64,000 nucleotides of DNA from Hoeflea sp. (GCA_020637795.1 JACKJT010000001.1:1674001-1738000), one strand, 5' to 3'; positions 18,506-26,129 are shown, numbered from the stretch's first letter. Made by a program: numbers and translations. The notes: generated by a model not told the origin, from the letters alone.

Positions 18506-19133
18506 GCTGTACCCTTGTAAAATCGAGTGGGTTTTCCGGCAGGCTCCGGGCGACCTCAAAGAGTTTCGACAAAAGCGATGCATAGCCGTGCGCATCGTCA
18601 ATTGCTCTGTGCGTGTGCGGGTGATGACCAAGCCATTCGGCGGGAAATTTGTCTCCGGCCGTTTGCGGAGTGGTCTTGCCAAAGACGCCGAGGATGTAAG
18701 TGCCGATGTCAAGCGGGCCGGCGTTGAAGACGCACTGCTCCCAGTAGGGCACGTCAAGCAAGAACCGGCCGACGAACGTTCTCAAGTAGTGGTCGATCCA
18801 CAGTCCATCGAACATGACAGGCCGCGCTGCAAACGCCCGCTGACCATCAAAGCTCTCGGTCCACTCGACAAAACGGCGCATGATCACAGTCGGGTCTTCC
18901 TGATTGGCTGTTGCCGCCGCCCAAGCATGCGGTTGCGTCTGCCACCACGTCATCGTTCGCTCATCCGAATAGCGATCGGCTCTTGGCGCAAGAACGGCCT
19001 CGAATTCCCCACAGGCCAAACCATCAGCGCGCAAGGCGACCGTCGCAAAGCTCAACATAGAATGCTGTAAGGGGTCCGGGCCATTTGTTTCGACATCGGT
19101 GACGAAGTAGTAAGTCGGCAAGGGATCAACCAT
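18501..19133 (-). CDS. DEDDh-type 3'-5' exonuclease (RNase T/Rv2179c-like fold)
   Basis: A 210-residue protein. Catalytic acids appear in FVTDVETNGPD (DxE, residue 12 region), a middle Asp in GLWIDHYLRTF, and HRAIDDAHGYA (H-x4-D) near the C-terminus, the pattern of DEDDh exonucleases acting on RNA or DNA ends. The ATG at 19133 overlaps the DUF2442 stop (TGATG), and its own stop overlaps the pheT start (ATGA), so translation is coupled from DUF2442 through to pheT. It is an accessory gene wedged into the pheS-pheT locus; its substrate is unknown. Confidence 0.82.
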   Translation of the reverse strand: MVDPLPTYYFVTDVETNGPDPLQHSMLSFATVALRADGLACGEFEAVLAPRADRYSDERTMTWWQTQPHAWAAATANQEDPTVIMRRFVEWTESFDGQRAFAARPVMFDGLWIDHYLRTFVGRFLLDVPYWEQCVFNAGPLDIGTYILGVFGKTTPQTAGDKFPAEWLGHHPHTHRAIDDAHGYASLLSKLFEVARSLPENPLDFTRVQQ

Positions 19134-19408
19134 CAAGCGGCCTGCTCCGGCGCTTTCGCGCCCGGGGCCTTGTGACCCAGAAACATGCTTTTGACCGAGA
19201 TGCCTTCATCCGGCCGAGACCACCAGATGCCCTCATACATGAGTTCGATCTCGTTCAACGCATCCACATCGAGGCCACGCAGGAACGGATACCACCAAAG
19301 CGGGGTGGAAATCGTGCGGCCGTCAGCAAGGGTCACGTGCACTTCGTCTCGCGTGCACCAGGCCTTTACTGGGCGCATTTCTTCGGTTTCAAATTCCAAA
19401 GAACTCAT
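19133..19408 (-). CDS. DUF2442 domain protein
   Basis: A 91-residue protein with the DUF2442 signature: an N-terminal VKAWCTRDEVHVTLADGRTI beta unit, then TPLWWYPFLRGLD and a C-terminal GIWWSRPDEGISVKSMFLG. The ATG at 19408 has GGAGG 6 bases upstream and lies inside the 3' end of DUF4160 (20-base overlap). DUF4160-DUF2442 pairs are common in bacterial genomes and have been suspected to be toxin-antitoxin-like, without firm proof that I can cite. Confidence 0.85.
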   Translation of the reverse strand: MSSLEFETEEMRPVKAWCTRDEVHVTLADGRTISTPLWWYPFLRGLDVDALNEIELMYEGIWWSRPDEGISVKSMFLGHKAPGAKAPEQAA

Positions 19409-19625
19409 TCCACGCCTCCATCCATTCATTTCTGTGCTCGGAGATCACCGCCAGTATCCGTTCGATCTCCCGGTCATTGTATCCCACGTTCCTGGCAACC
19501 GCCAAACTCTTCAGCCAGACCTTCAGCGACTTTCCGTCTTTGACCACATGGATATGAGGCGGTTCATCCCCGTCCAGGGCATAGAACCGGAACCTGTATC
19601 CATGCCAGATCAGCAGCGTCGGCAT
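19389..19625 (-). CDS. DUF4160 domain protein
   Basis: A 78-residue protein with the family layout: MPTLLIWHGYRFRFYALDGD, then EPPHIHVVKDGKSLKVWL and a C-terminal helix around EWMEAWNEFFG. The conserved DEPPHIHV core is intact. The gene overlaps DUF2442 and starts 7 bases after the stop of the truncated pheT remnant. Function is unknown; pairing with DUF2442 suggests the two proteins act together. Confidence 0.85.
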   Translation of the reverse strand: MPTLLIWHGYRFRFYALDGDEPPHIHVVKDGKSLKVWLKSLAVARNVGYNDREIERILAVISEHRNEWMEAWNEFFGI

Positions 19626-19632
19626 TGCCGTC

Positions 19633-19713
19633 TCATCTCCGCGTCAGCAAAGAGCCGCTCATCAAGCGCTCCAATGCACGATTGCCCCGAAGCCAGGAGA
19701 GGGTGAATTTCAT
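19633..19713 (-). pseudogene. truncated pheT 5' end (26-codon remnant) with ribosome-binding site
   Basis: The minus strand reads MKFTLSWL, identical to the first eight pheT residues, then diverges (RGNRALERLM...) and stops after 26 codons, 7 bases before DUF4160. GAGGA lies about 8 bases before the ATG. This looks like the original pheT start, cut off when the cassette arrived. It may still be translated as a leader peptide feeding ribosomes into DUF4160. Confidence 0.8.
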
Positions 19714-19714
19714 T
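19691..19714. repeat. 24-bp direct repeat, remnant copy of the pheT start
   Basis: Exact match to 18482-18505. This copy keeps an upstream Shine-Dalgarno but is separated from the rest of pheT by about 1.2 kb of accessory genes. Confidence 0.9.
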
Positions 19715-19731
19715 CTGTTTTCCTCAGACCT

Positions 19732-20244
19732 TTATTCTTCGACGGTATCGATTGCGTCAGGCTGTTTGGCTGCCCATTCGAAACACTCGCTTTGGCATTG
19801 TTTCAAGAACTCAACCGGTTCGGAAACGGAAACGCCAAGCCGGCGGATACCGGCAACGAATCCGTCAATGGTGTCCGCATCCATCTCACCGCTGTCGAGA
19901 TGATCGCGTCCAACCACTATTGACGTCAGGAGGGGCATTTCGTGTGAGTGGCAGTAGGCGAGAAGATCATCCAGGTGACCGTGTTTGCCGTTCATCAACG
20001 GCCGCGCCTTGCTCCAGGTCATTCCATTCGAGGCGGCCAGATCACCATAGCTGATATAGCGGTTTTCTTTGGCGGATCTGGTCATCGCCGCGATTGACGT
20101 GCCGATGTCCAGGCCCTTTCCATGGCGCCGGTTCCGCTCGATGATCAGTTCCTGAAACAACGGCGCACGCGTCTTGCCCGCGCGCTCGTGGTTGATGATC
20201 CACTGGTCGATGTCGGCGTCAGACTTGGTTTCGAGGCTTGTCAT
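19732..20244 (-). CDS. hypothetical 170-residue protein between pheS and the cassette
   Basis: I do not recognise a family name. The protein is hydrophilic, with no signal peptide or membrane helix. A conserved-looking core reads RYISYGDLAASNGMTWSKAR, then GHLDDLLAYCHSHEMPLLTSIVV, then a C-terminal FVAGIRRLG and FLKQCQSECFEWA. It starts 28 bases after pheS stops, on the same strand, so it is probably co-transcribed with pheS. It lies outside the 24-bp repeats and may be an older insertion at the same locus. Confidence 0.7.
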   Translation of the reverse strand: MTSLETKSDADIDQWIINHERAGKTRAPLFQELIIERNRRHGKGLDIGTSIAAMTRSAKENRYISYGDLAASNGMTWSKARPLMNGKHGHLDDLLAYCHSHEMPLLTSIVVGRDHLDSGEMDADTIDGFVAGIRRLGVSVSEPVEFLKQCQSECFEWAAKQPDAIDTVEE

Positions 20245-20272
20245 TTGGAGTGCCGATCTTTGCGTTGATTGA

Positions 20273-21358
20273 TTAGATGCTCAGGCCGCCGAACAGGGTC
20301 GGCACATCGAGCGGACGGAAGCCGTAATGGCTCATCCAACGGACATCGGCGTTGAAAAAATCCCTCAGGTCCGGCATGCCGTATTTGAGCATGGCGATCC
20401 GGTCGAGCCCCATGCCCCAGGCAAAGCCCTGGTATTCGTCGGGATCGAGCCCGCCGGCGCGCAGCACGTTCGGGTGCACCATGCCGCAGCCGAGGATCTC
20501 CATCCAGTCGGTGCCCTCGCCGAACTTGACGATCGGGCCGGAGGTGCGGTCGCACTGGATATCGACCTCGAACGAGGGTTCAGTGAACGGGAAGAACGAG
20601 GGGCGGAAGCGCATGGTGACGCTGTCGACCTCGAAGAAGGCCTTGCAGAATTCTTCCAGCACCCAGCGCAGATGGCCGACATTTGCGGTCTTGTCGATCA
20701 CCAGGCCTTCGACCTGGTGGAACATCGGCGAGTGGGTGGCGTCGGAATCCTGCCGGTAGGTCTTGCCCGGAATGACGATGCGGATCGGCGGCTTTTGCGC
20801 CTCCATGGTGCGGATCTGCACCGGCGAGGTATGGGTGCGCAGAACCTTGCGCTCGCCATTGTCGTCGGGCTCAAGGAAGAAGGTGTCATGCATCTCGCGC
20901 GCCGGATGGCCGTCGGGAAAATTGAGCGCCGTGAAATTGTAGTGATCGGTCTCGATGTCCGGGCCTTCGGCGATGGAAAAGCCCATGTCGGCGAAGATGG
21001 CGGTGATCTCGTCGACGACCTGGCTGATCGGGTGGATGCGGCCGCGCTCGGCGGGCGAGGAACGCACCGGCAGGCTGACATCGACGGTTTCGCGTGCCAG
21101 GCGCTCGGTGATTGCGGCATCCCGGAGTTCGGCCTTGCGGGCGGCGATGGCATCGGTGACGCGGGCCTTGAGCCCGTTGATCGCCGGCCCCGCCTCCTGG
21201 CGTTCCTCGGGCGTCATCTTGCCAAGGCCCTTGAGCAGTTCGGACACCGAGCCCTTCTTGCCGAGTGCCGCGACGCGCACGGCCTCGATGGCCGCTTCAT
21301 CGGCGCTGGCGGCGATCTCTTCCATGATGGAGGTTTCAAGGGTCTGATACTGGCTCAT
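20273..21358 (-). CDS. pheS: phenylalanyl-tRNA synthetase alpha subunit
   Basis: A 361-residue class II aminoacyl-tRNA synthetase catalytic subunit. An N-terminal coiled coil (first 85 residues) is followed by class II motif 2 around FHQVEGLVIDK and motif 3 GFAWGMGLDRIAMLKYG near the C-terminus. Length and ends are normal. In this genome it is separated from pheT by a hypothetical gene and the three-gene cassette. Confidence 0.97.
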   Translation of the reverse strand: MSQYQTLETSIMEEIAASADEAAIEAVRVAALGKKGSVSELLKGLGKMTPEERQEAGPAINGLKARVTDAIAARKAELRDAAITERLARETVDVSLPVRSSPAERGRIHPISQVVDEITAIFADMGFSIAEGPDIETDHYNFTALNFPDGHPAREMHDTFFLEPDDNGERKVLRTHTSPVQIRTMEAQKPPIRIVIPGKTYRQDSDATHSPMFHQVEGLVIDKTANVGHLRWVLEEFCKAFFEVDSVTMRFRPSFFPFTEPSFEVDIQCDRTSGPIVKFGEGTDWMEILGCGMVHPNVLRAGGLDPDEYQGFAWGMGLDRIAMLKYGMPDLRDFFNADVRWMSHYGFRPLDVPTLFGGLSI

Positions 21359-21465
21359 GGTCTGTGACTACCTGTCTCTTGCCCCCCGTATCCGGCAGGG
21401 CGGCTGGCCTGTGCTTAAACGAATTGGAACATCCACGAAACAGGCGATTGCCCGGTTCCGGAACG

Positions 21466-21498
21466 AAAAATCCCGCGCCAGCCGTGCCAGCGCGGGAT
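21466..21498 (-). terminator. rho-independent terminator after rplT
   Basis: On the minus strand the stem ATCCCGCGC / GCGCGGGAT (21490-21498 and 21470-21478) with an 11-base loop is followed by a T-run. It separates rplT from pheS. Confidence 0.88.
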
Positions 21499-21535
21499 CC
21501 CAAAATTCAAACTCGGTTTTCGGGAAAACGCTGGC

Positions 21536-21937
21536 TTAGGCGACAGCGCTTTCAAATTCGTTCGGTGTCGAGTCCTTGAGGTACTCGAGCGCCTTCTTGG
21601 AAGCGGCAACCAGAACGCCAAAGGCTTCCGCGTCATGGATCGCCATGTCGGAAAGAACCTTGCGGTCGACCTCGATGCCCGACTTGGTCAGGCCGTCGAT
21701 GAAGCGGCCATAGGTCAGGCCGTGCTCGCGGACAGCGGCGTTGATGCGCTGGATCCAGAGCGCGCGGAAATTCCGCTTCCGGACCTTGCGGTCGCGGTAG
21801 GCGTACTGCATCGACTTGTCGACGGCAGCCTTCGCGGCGCGGATGGTATTCTTGCGGCGTCCGTAAAAGCCCTTGGCTTTCTTCAGGACCTTCTTGTGTT
21901 TTGCGTGGGCAGTAACGCCCCGTTTTACGCGTGCCAT
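21536..21937 (-). CDS. rplT: 50S ribosomal protein L20
   Basis: A 133-residue basic protein of the large subunit: MARVKRGVTAHAKHKKVLKKAKGF start region, GRRKNTIRAAK, and YRDRKVRKRNFRALWIQRIN. It follows rpmI after 37 bases, the normal order. In other bacteria L20 represses its own operon by binding the leader mRNA; no such site was identified here. Confidence 0.98.
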   Translation of the reverse strand: MARVKRGVTAHAKHKKVLKKAKGFYGRRKNTIRAAKAAVDKSMQYAYRDRKVRKRNFRALWIQRINAAVREHGLTYGRFIDGLTKSGIEVDRKVLSDMAIHDAEAFGVLVAASKKALEYLKDSTPNEFESAVA

Positions 21938-21974
21938 ATCATGATCTCCTTAAAATCGCTGGTCCCGGCTCTGC

Positions 21975-22175
21975 TTACAGGCCGTTGGGGAGGAACTTCT
22001 TGACGATCTTGGCGTCAGGCTCGGAAAGAACCATGGTGCCGCGTGCGTCGCGAATGAACTTGTTGGACCGCTTGATCATGCCATGGCGCTTGCCGGCGGC
22101 TGCAGCGAGAACCTTGCCGCTCGCCGTGATCTTGAACCGCTTCTTGGCAGACGATTTCGTCTTCATCTTGGGCAT
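21975..22175 (-). CDS. rpmI: 50S ribosomal protein L35
   Basis: A 66-residue protein starting MPKMKTKSSAKKRFKITASG and ending DAKIVKKFLPNGL, as L35 should. The ATG at 22175 has AAGGAG 8 bases upstream; the longer frame to 22217 adds 14 residues unrelated to L35. Confidence 0.97.
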   Translation of the reverse strand: MPKMKTKSSAKKRFKITASGKVLAAAAGKRHGMIKRSNKFIRDARGTMVLSEPDAKIVKKFLPNGL

Positions 22176-22379
22176 TTCGCTACTCCTTGTCAGACCTGTA
22201 GGGCGCCTCGTCGGCACCGCATGGCCATTTCTTGTTGGGTGAGACGCAAATGGGCGAAGACCCCTTTTGCATCGAGCGTTGAAAACCGCCTCGGCATGCC
22301 CTGCCGGCCGGTTTGAACGCGCGCCTTATAACTGTCACATGACAAAAGCGCAACGGGCGTTCGACTGAATCAGCCTGAT

Positions 22380-22416
22380 AAAAGCAAAAACCGGCCCTGG
22401 CATCCGCCGGACCGGT
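22380..22416 (-). terminator. intrinsic terminator between infC and rpmI
   Basis: Minus strand: ACCGGTCC / GGGCCGGT (7 of 8 pairs) with an 11-base loop followed by TTTTTGCTTTT. It lies 23 bases after the infC stop and implies that rpmI-rplT are either attenuated or separately transcribed. Confidence 0.75.
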
Positions 22417-22438
22417 CTGCATCAGGCAATCCAGGATG

Positions 22439-22975
22439 TTATTTCGGCGCCAGCACCATCATCATCTGACGGCCTTCAAGCTTCGGCTCGGCTTCGACCT
22501 TGGCAATGGCGACGGTGTCGTCCTTGACCTTCTGAAGCAGTTTCATGCCGAGTTCCATATGGGCCATTTCACGGCCGCGGAACCGCAAGGTCACCTTGAC
22601 CTTGTCGCCTTCGTCAAAGAAGCGGTTCATGGCGCGCATCTTCACGTCATAATCATGCGTGTCGATGTTGGGGCGCATCTTGATTTCCTTGACCTCTACG
22701 GTCTTCTGCTTCTTGCGCGCCTCGGAGGCCTTCTTCTGCGATGCGTATTTCAGCTTGCCCAGATCAACTATCTTGCAAACGGGCACGTCGCCCGCGGAGT
22801 TGATCTCGACAAGGTCGAGGCCAGCCTCTTCGGCCATCGCCAACGCCTGTTCGGTTGGCACGACGCCGTGGTTCTGGCCTTCGGAATCGATGAGTTGGAC
22901 CGTCGGGGTCCGGATATTCTGGTTCGCGCGGGGGCCTTCGTTGGCTGTTGGCGGCGCTCTGAATGGTCTGCGAAT
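22439..22975 (-). CDS. infC: translation initiation factor IF-3, non-canonical ATT start
   Basis: A 178-residue factor that binds the 30S subunit and proofreads start-codon choice. From the ATT at 22975 the protein would be (M)RRPFRAPPTANEGPRANQN then IRTPTVQLID, the expected rhizobial IF-3 N-terminus. AGGAG (22985-22989) sits 9 bases upstream of the ATT. The same frame is open to an ATG at 23251, but those 92 residues are not IF-3-like. A rare AUU start lets IF-3 repress its own translation in E. coli; the same control is inferred here. Confidence 0.93.
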   Translation of the reverse strand: MRRPFRAPPTANEGPRANQNIRTPTVQLIDSEGQNHGVVPTEQALAMAEEAGLDLVEINSAGDVPVCKIVDLGKLKYASQKKASEARKKQKTVEVKEIKMRPNIDTHDYDVKMRAMNRFFDEGDKVKVTLRFRGREMAHMELGMKLLQKVKDDTVAIAKVEAEPKLEGRQMMMVLAPK

Positions 22976-22989
22976 GGCTTTGGTCTCCT
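22973..22989 (-). promoter_or_regulatory. infC ribosome-binding site and ATT start
   Basis: AGGAG, 9-base spacer, then ATT. No ATG, GTG or TTG at suitable spacing gives a family-length protein. This arrangement is the hallmark of infC autoregulation through start-codon discrimination. Confidence 0.8.
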
Positions 22990-23168
22990 GATTAACTCGT
23001 GCAATTCCGCCGGTTTCGGCACGCGAGTGTGTATGTCTCGAGCGCAATGTCGTCATCGGCTGGCCGGTGTCAATAGCATGGCTTTGCGAAAAAATCACCA
23101 CAGGGCCGTTAACAGGCGTCCGAATCTTGTAAAAGAAGCGGAAACGACGAAAACGGAGCGCATGAGAG

Positions 23169-23966
23169 ATGACGGAACCGGTCGCCAGCAAACTGGATGT
23201 GGGCAAGGGGGCGGACATGCGTCCGATCGCGGCACTGACCCGCGAGGCCACCGCGAAAGGCGCCGGCCTGCCGGGCGTGGTCTGGCTCGGCGGCTACCGT
23301 TCGGACATGACCGGCTCAAAGGCCGAAGCGCTTTGCCAGCAGGCCGGGCGCAACGGCCAAGCCTGCCTGCGGTTCGACTATTCTGGTCACGGCGCTTCAG
23401 GCGGCGATTTTCGCGACGGCACGATTTCGCGGTGGCTGGAAGAGAGCCTGGCTGTGTTCGAGCACTGCACGTCGGGTCCGCAGATCCTCGTCGGCTCCTC
23501 CATGGGCGGCTGGATTGCGCTGCGCATGGTGCAGGAACTTAAGGCGCGGGGCCAGGGTGACCGTGTGGCCGGGCTCGTGCTGATCGCGCCGGCGCCCGAC
23601 TTCACGCTGGAACTGATGGAACCGGAACTGACGGACGCGCAACGTGAAGCGCTTGAGCGGGACGGCTTTTACGAGGAACCCACCCCCTACGGCCCGGACC
23701 CGAACGTCTTTACCCGGGCCTTGTTCGAAGACGGCCGCAAGAACCGTGTGCTGGAGGGGCTGATCGAGACCGGCGCACCGGTTCACATCATCCAGGGCAT
23801 GGCCGACCCGGACGTGCCGTGGCGGCATGCGCTTCGGCTTGTCGAGCACCTGCCGTCGGAAAATGTCACCGTGACGCTGATCCGCGACGGCGATCACAGG
23901 CTGTCGCGGGACGAGGATATTGCCCGGATTCTCGCGGCCGTGGACGGGATCGCCACAGGGAGCTGA
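23169..23966 (+). CDS. alpha/beta hydrolase (ABHD10/thioesterase-like)
   Basis: A 265-residue protein with an alpha/beta-hydrolase fold: strand-turn GVVWLGGYRSDMTGSKAEAL, RFDYSGHGASGGDF (oxyanion region), the nucleophile elbow LVGSSMGGWIALRM, a late Asp in QGMADPDVPW and the catalytic His in RDGDHRLSRDEDI. The family includes acyl-protein thioesterases and mycophenolic-acid-glucuronide esterase-like enzymes; the bacterial substrate is unknown. It is divergent from infC with about 190 bases between the starts. Confidence 0.88.
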   Translation: MTEPVASKLDVGKGADMRPIAALTREATAKGAGLPGVVWLGGYRSDMTGSKAEALCQQAGRNGQACLRFDYSGHGASGGDFRDGTISRWLEESLAVFEHCTSGPQILVGSSMGGWIALRMVQELKARGQGDRVAGLVLIAPAPDFTLELMEPELTDAQREALERDGFYEEPTPYGPDPNVFTRALFEDGRKNRVLEGLIETGAPVHIIQGMADPDVPWRHALRLVEHLPSENVTVTLIRDGDHRLSRDEDIARILAAVDGIATGS

Positions 23967-24171
23967 GCGGCAGCCCGATCCTGCCGATCGGCGCCGCGCG
24001 AGCAGCATTTCTTGAGGATCCTGGCCCCATGCACTCAAGGCGCCGACCTCAAGAATGTCCCGGAACGGATCATTTCCTGCCATGCCGGCAGGTGTGGCGC
24101 AGAAGCCGCGGCCGGTAACCATGTCTCGACAACGATGGGGCCGCGACGTTGACTCTTCCGCCCATACGATC

Positions 24172-24186
24172 TTAACTCTTTGTTAA
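24172..24186. promoter_or_regulatory. CtrA-type full site TTAA-N7-TTAA
   Basis: TTAACTCTTTGTTAAC matches the CtrA consensus TTAA-N7-TTAAC exactly, 10-24 bases before the first ATG of the transglutaminase-like gene. CtrA is the master cell-cycle regulator of alphaproteobacteria. The overlap with the 5' end suggests either repression or a start at a later ATG (24217 or 24250). Confidence 0.55.
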
Positions 24187-24195
24187 CGAAATGGG

Positions 24196-24825
24196 ATGGC
24201 GTGGAGTAGACCGGCGATGTTGTGCGGACCGGGACGAGCAAGGCGGGCAATGATTGCCCTGTTGGCGTCGATTGTGATGCCAGCGGGCGCGATGGCTTCC
24301 GGCCTGTCGATGCAGGTCGGGCGGGTGACGTCGCAGCCCATCGGACACTACGAATTCTGCAAGAAGTTCACGTCCGAATGCGAACCGGTCAAGGGATCGG
24401 GCGCAGCGCCGAAGGTGACCGATTACGGCTGGGACGTGATCCGGGAAATCAACCGCGCGGTCAATTTTTCGGTGATGCCGAAGACCGACATGGAATTGTT
24501 CGGCGAGGAAGAGGTCTGGACCTATCCCAACGTGGCCGGCGACTGCGAAGATTACGTGCTGCTCAAGCGGCACATGCTGATCGAGCGCGGGTTTTCGCCC
24601 GCCGACACCCTGATCACGGTCGTGCGCAAGCCCGATGGCGAAGGACATGCGGTGCTGACGCTGAGGACTTCCGAAGGCGATTTCGTGCTCGACAATCTGG
24701 TCGACGAGGTCAAGAACTGGCGCGAAACGCCCTACAGCTATCTCAAGCGCCAGGCGTCGACCAATTCCGGCCGCTGGGTCACCATCGAGAACGGCTCCGA
24801 CGTTCTGGTCGGCGCGCTGGAATAG
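24196..24825 (+). CDS. bacterial transglutaminase-like cysteine proteinase (BTLCP, COG3672)
   Basis: About 209 residues. An N-terminal signal peptide (MIALLASIVMPAGAMAS) precedes a periplasmic domain with TSQPIGHYEFCKKFTSEC. The catalytic triad of the transglutaminase-like fold is visible: Cys in NVAGDCEDYVLLKR, His in DGEGHAVLTL and Asp in FVLDNLVDEVKNW. Relatives are rhizobial BTLCPs and LapG-type proteases. The start is ambiguous: 24196, 24217 and 24250 are all in frame, and the later ones give a tidier signal peptide. A CtrA-type box lies just upstream. Confidence 0.88.
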   Translation: MAWSRPAMLCGPGRARRAMIALLASIVMPAGAMASGLSMQVGRVTSQPIGHYEFCKKFTSECEPVKGSGAAPKVTDYGWDVIREINRAVNFSVMPKTDMELFGEEEVWTYPNVAGDCEDYVLLKRHMLIERGFSPADTLITVVRKPDGEGHAVLTLRTSEGDFVLDNLVDEVKNWRETPYSYLKRQASTNSGRWVTIENGSDVLVGALE

Positions 24826-24856
24826 GGCTGCGCGACTATCCCGGCACAGACGCTCG

Positions 24857-26083
24857 TCAGTCGGTTGGCGCAACCACCGCTGCGGTGGCCCGTTTTTCAA
24901 TCACATAAAGAGCCCAGGACGCCGCGACGCCCACCGCGGCCACCAGCATGAGCAGCGTGAAGGTCAATCCTATGCCTGCATGGCTGATGGCCAACGCCGT
25001 GCAGACCGGCGCGCCGGCCATTGCGAACAGGCGAAGCGTGGCGAGATTGCCGGTCATGGCACCATAGCCCTCGGTGCCGAACAGACGGGCGGGAAGAATG
25101 GCGCGGGCGATGAAATTCAATCCCTGACCGATGCCGAAACTGACCGCAAATACGATCACGATCAGTTCACCGTCGAGCCAGAGCCCTGCCGCCAGGCACG
25201 CCAGGCCCAGGAGCAGGGTCGTGCTCGAGATCACGCCGACGACCGAGGAGGACACCCGTTCGCCGGTGAGCATCTCGACAAGCCTTGCAGCCACCTGCAT
25301 CGGGCCGATCACAGCACCTGCCAGAGCGGCGAGTGCCGCGGGGCGCCCCATCTCTTCGAGGATGAGGAAGAAGGATGTGTGCACGGCGGACATCAGGAAG
25401 CTGCCGCCGGCAAATGCGATGGCCATGAACACGAATGCCGGCGTCCGGTTTCCCCGCTTCAGCAGGCCGGGGTCGCGGTTCTCGACAGGCGCAGGGTGAG
25501 GGTTGTCGCGCGTCCTGATGACACCGGGAACCGAGGCGTGGATCGGAAGGGCGATGAGCAGATTGACCGCGGCCAGCACAAGGCAGACGCCGCGCCAGTC
25601 CATGAACCCGAGCAACCAGTGAATGAGCGGCCAGAAGATGGTCGAGGCGAAGCCGGCAACCAGCGTGACATGGGCAATGGGACGCCGGGCATGGCGCCCG
25701 TGAATGGCCGTCAATGCCGCAAAGCCGGTTTCGTACTGAACCATGCGGGAGGCGAATTCGATCACCAGCATGGCGACAACGAAACCGGTCATCGACTGGA
25801 CCAGCGACAGGTTGACGAGCGCAAGTGCAGCCAGACAGGATCCCGTGACCATCACCGGCCGCGCGCCGAAGCGATCCATGGCCCGCCCCACCAGCGAAGC
25901 GGTGACCGCACTGGTCAGCAGGGCGGCGGAAAAGACCCCGAACACAAAACCGGTGCTCCAGCCCTGGGCGCGGGCGATCTCCGGTCCGAGAATGGCAAAG
26001 GGATAATACAGCGTCCCGTAGCCAATCGTCATGGATATGCCGATGAGCAGCGTCAGCGGCTCGACGCGGCGCGCCCGGCTCAT
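24857..26083 (-). CDS. MFS transporter, MCT/oxalate-formate-antiporter-like
   Basis: A 408-residue protein with twelve hydrophobic segments; the N-terminal ITIGYGTLYYPFAILG-like stretch (SMTIGYGTLYYPFAIL) and GRAMDRFGARPVMVTG (MFS loop 2-3 motif) are visible. The ATG at 26083 is chosen because the longer frame overlaps the upstream capD-like gene. It may export or import a small organic anion; no substrate can be assigned. It is convergent with the BTLCP gene. Confidence 0.87.
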   Translation of the reverse strand: MSRARRVEPLTLLIGISMTIGYGTLYYPFAILGPEIARAQGWSTGFVFGVFSAALLTSAVTASLVGRAMDRFGARPVMVTGSCLAALALVNLSLVQSMTGFVVAMLVIEFASRMVQYETGFAALTAIHGRHARRPIAHVTLVAGFASTIFWPLIHWLLGFMDWRGVCLVLAAVNLLIALPIHASVPGVIRTRDNPHPAPVENRDPGLLKRGNRTPAFVFMAIAFAGGSFLMSAVHTSFFLILEEMGRPAALAALAGAVIGPMQVAARLVEMLTGERVSSSVVGVISSTTLLLGLACLAAGLWLDGELIVIVFAVSFGIGQGLNFIARAILPARLFGTEGYGAMTGNLATLRLFAMAGAPVCTALAISHAGIGLTFTLLMLVAAVGVAASWALYVIEKRATAAVVAPTD

Positions 26084-26129
26084 CACCACGCCATCCGGCA
26101 AATGACAGGGCCCGTCGGGCCGAGCATTG

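Noticed and set aside
17101..18585. 494-codon plus-strand open frame
   Set aside because: Lies antisense within pheT; no domain pattern.
22439..23251. 270-codon version of infC starting at an ATG
   Set aside because: The first 92 residues are unlike IF-3, and an ATT with AGGAG spacing gives the correct N-terminus.
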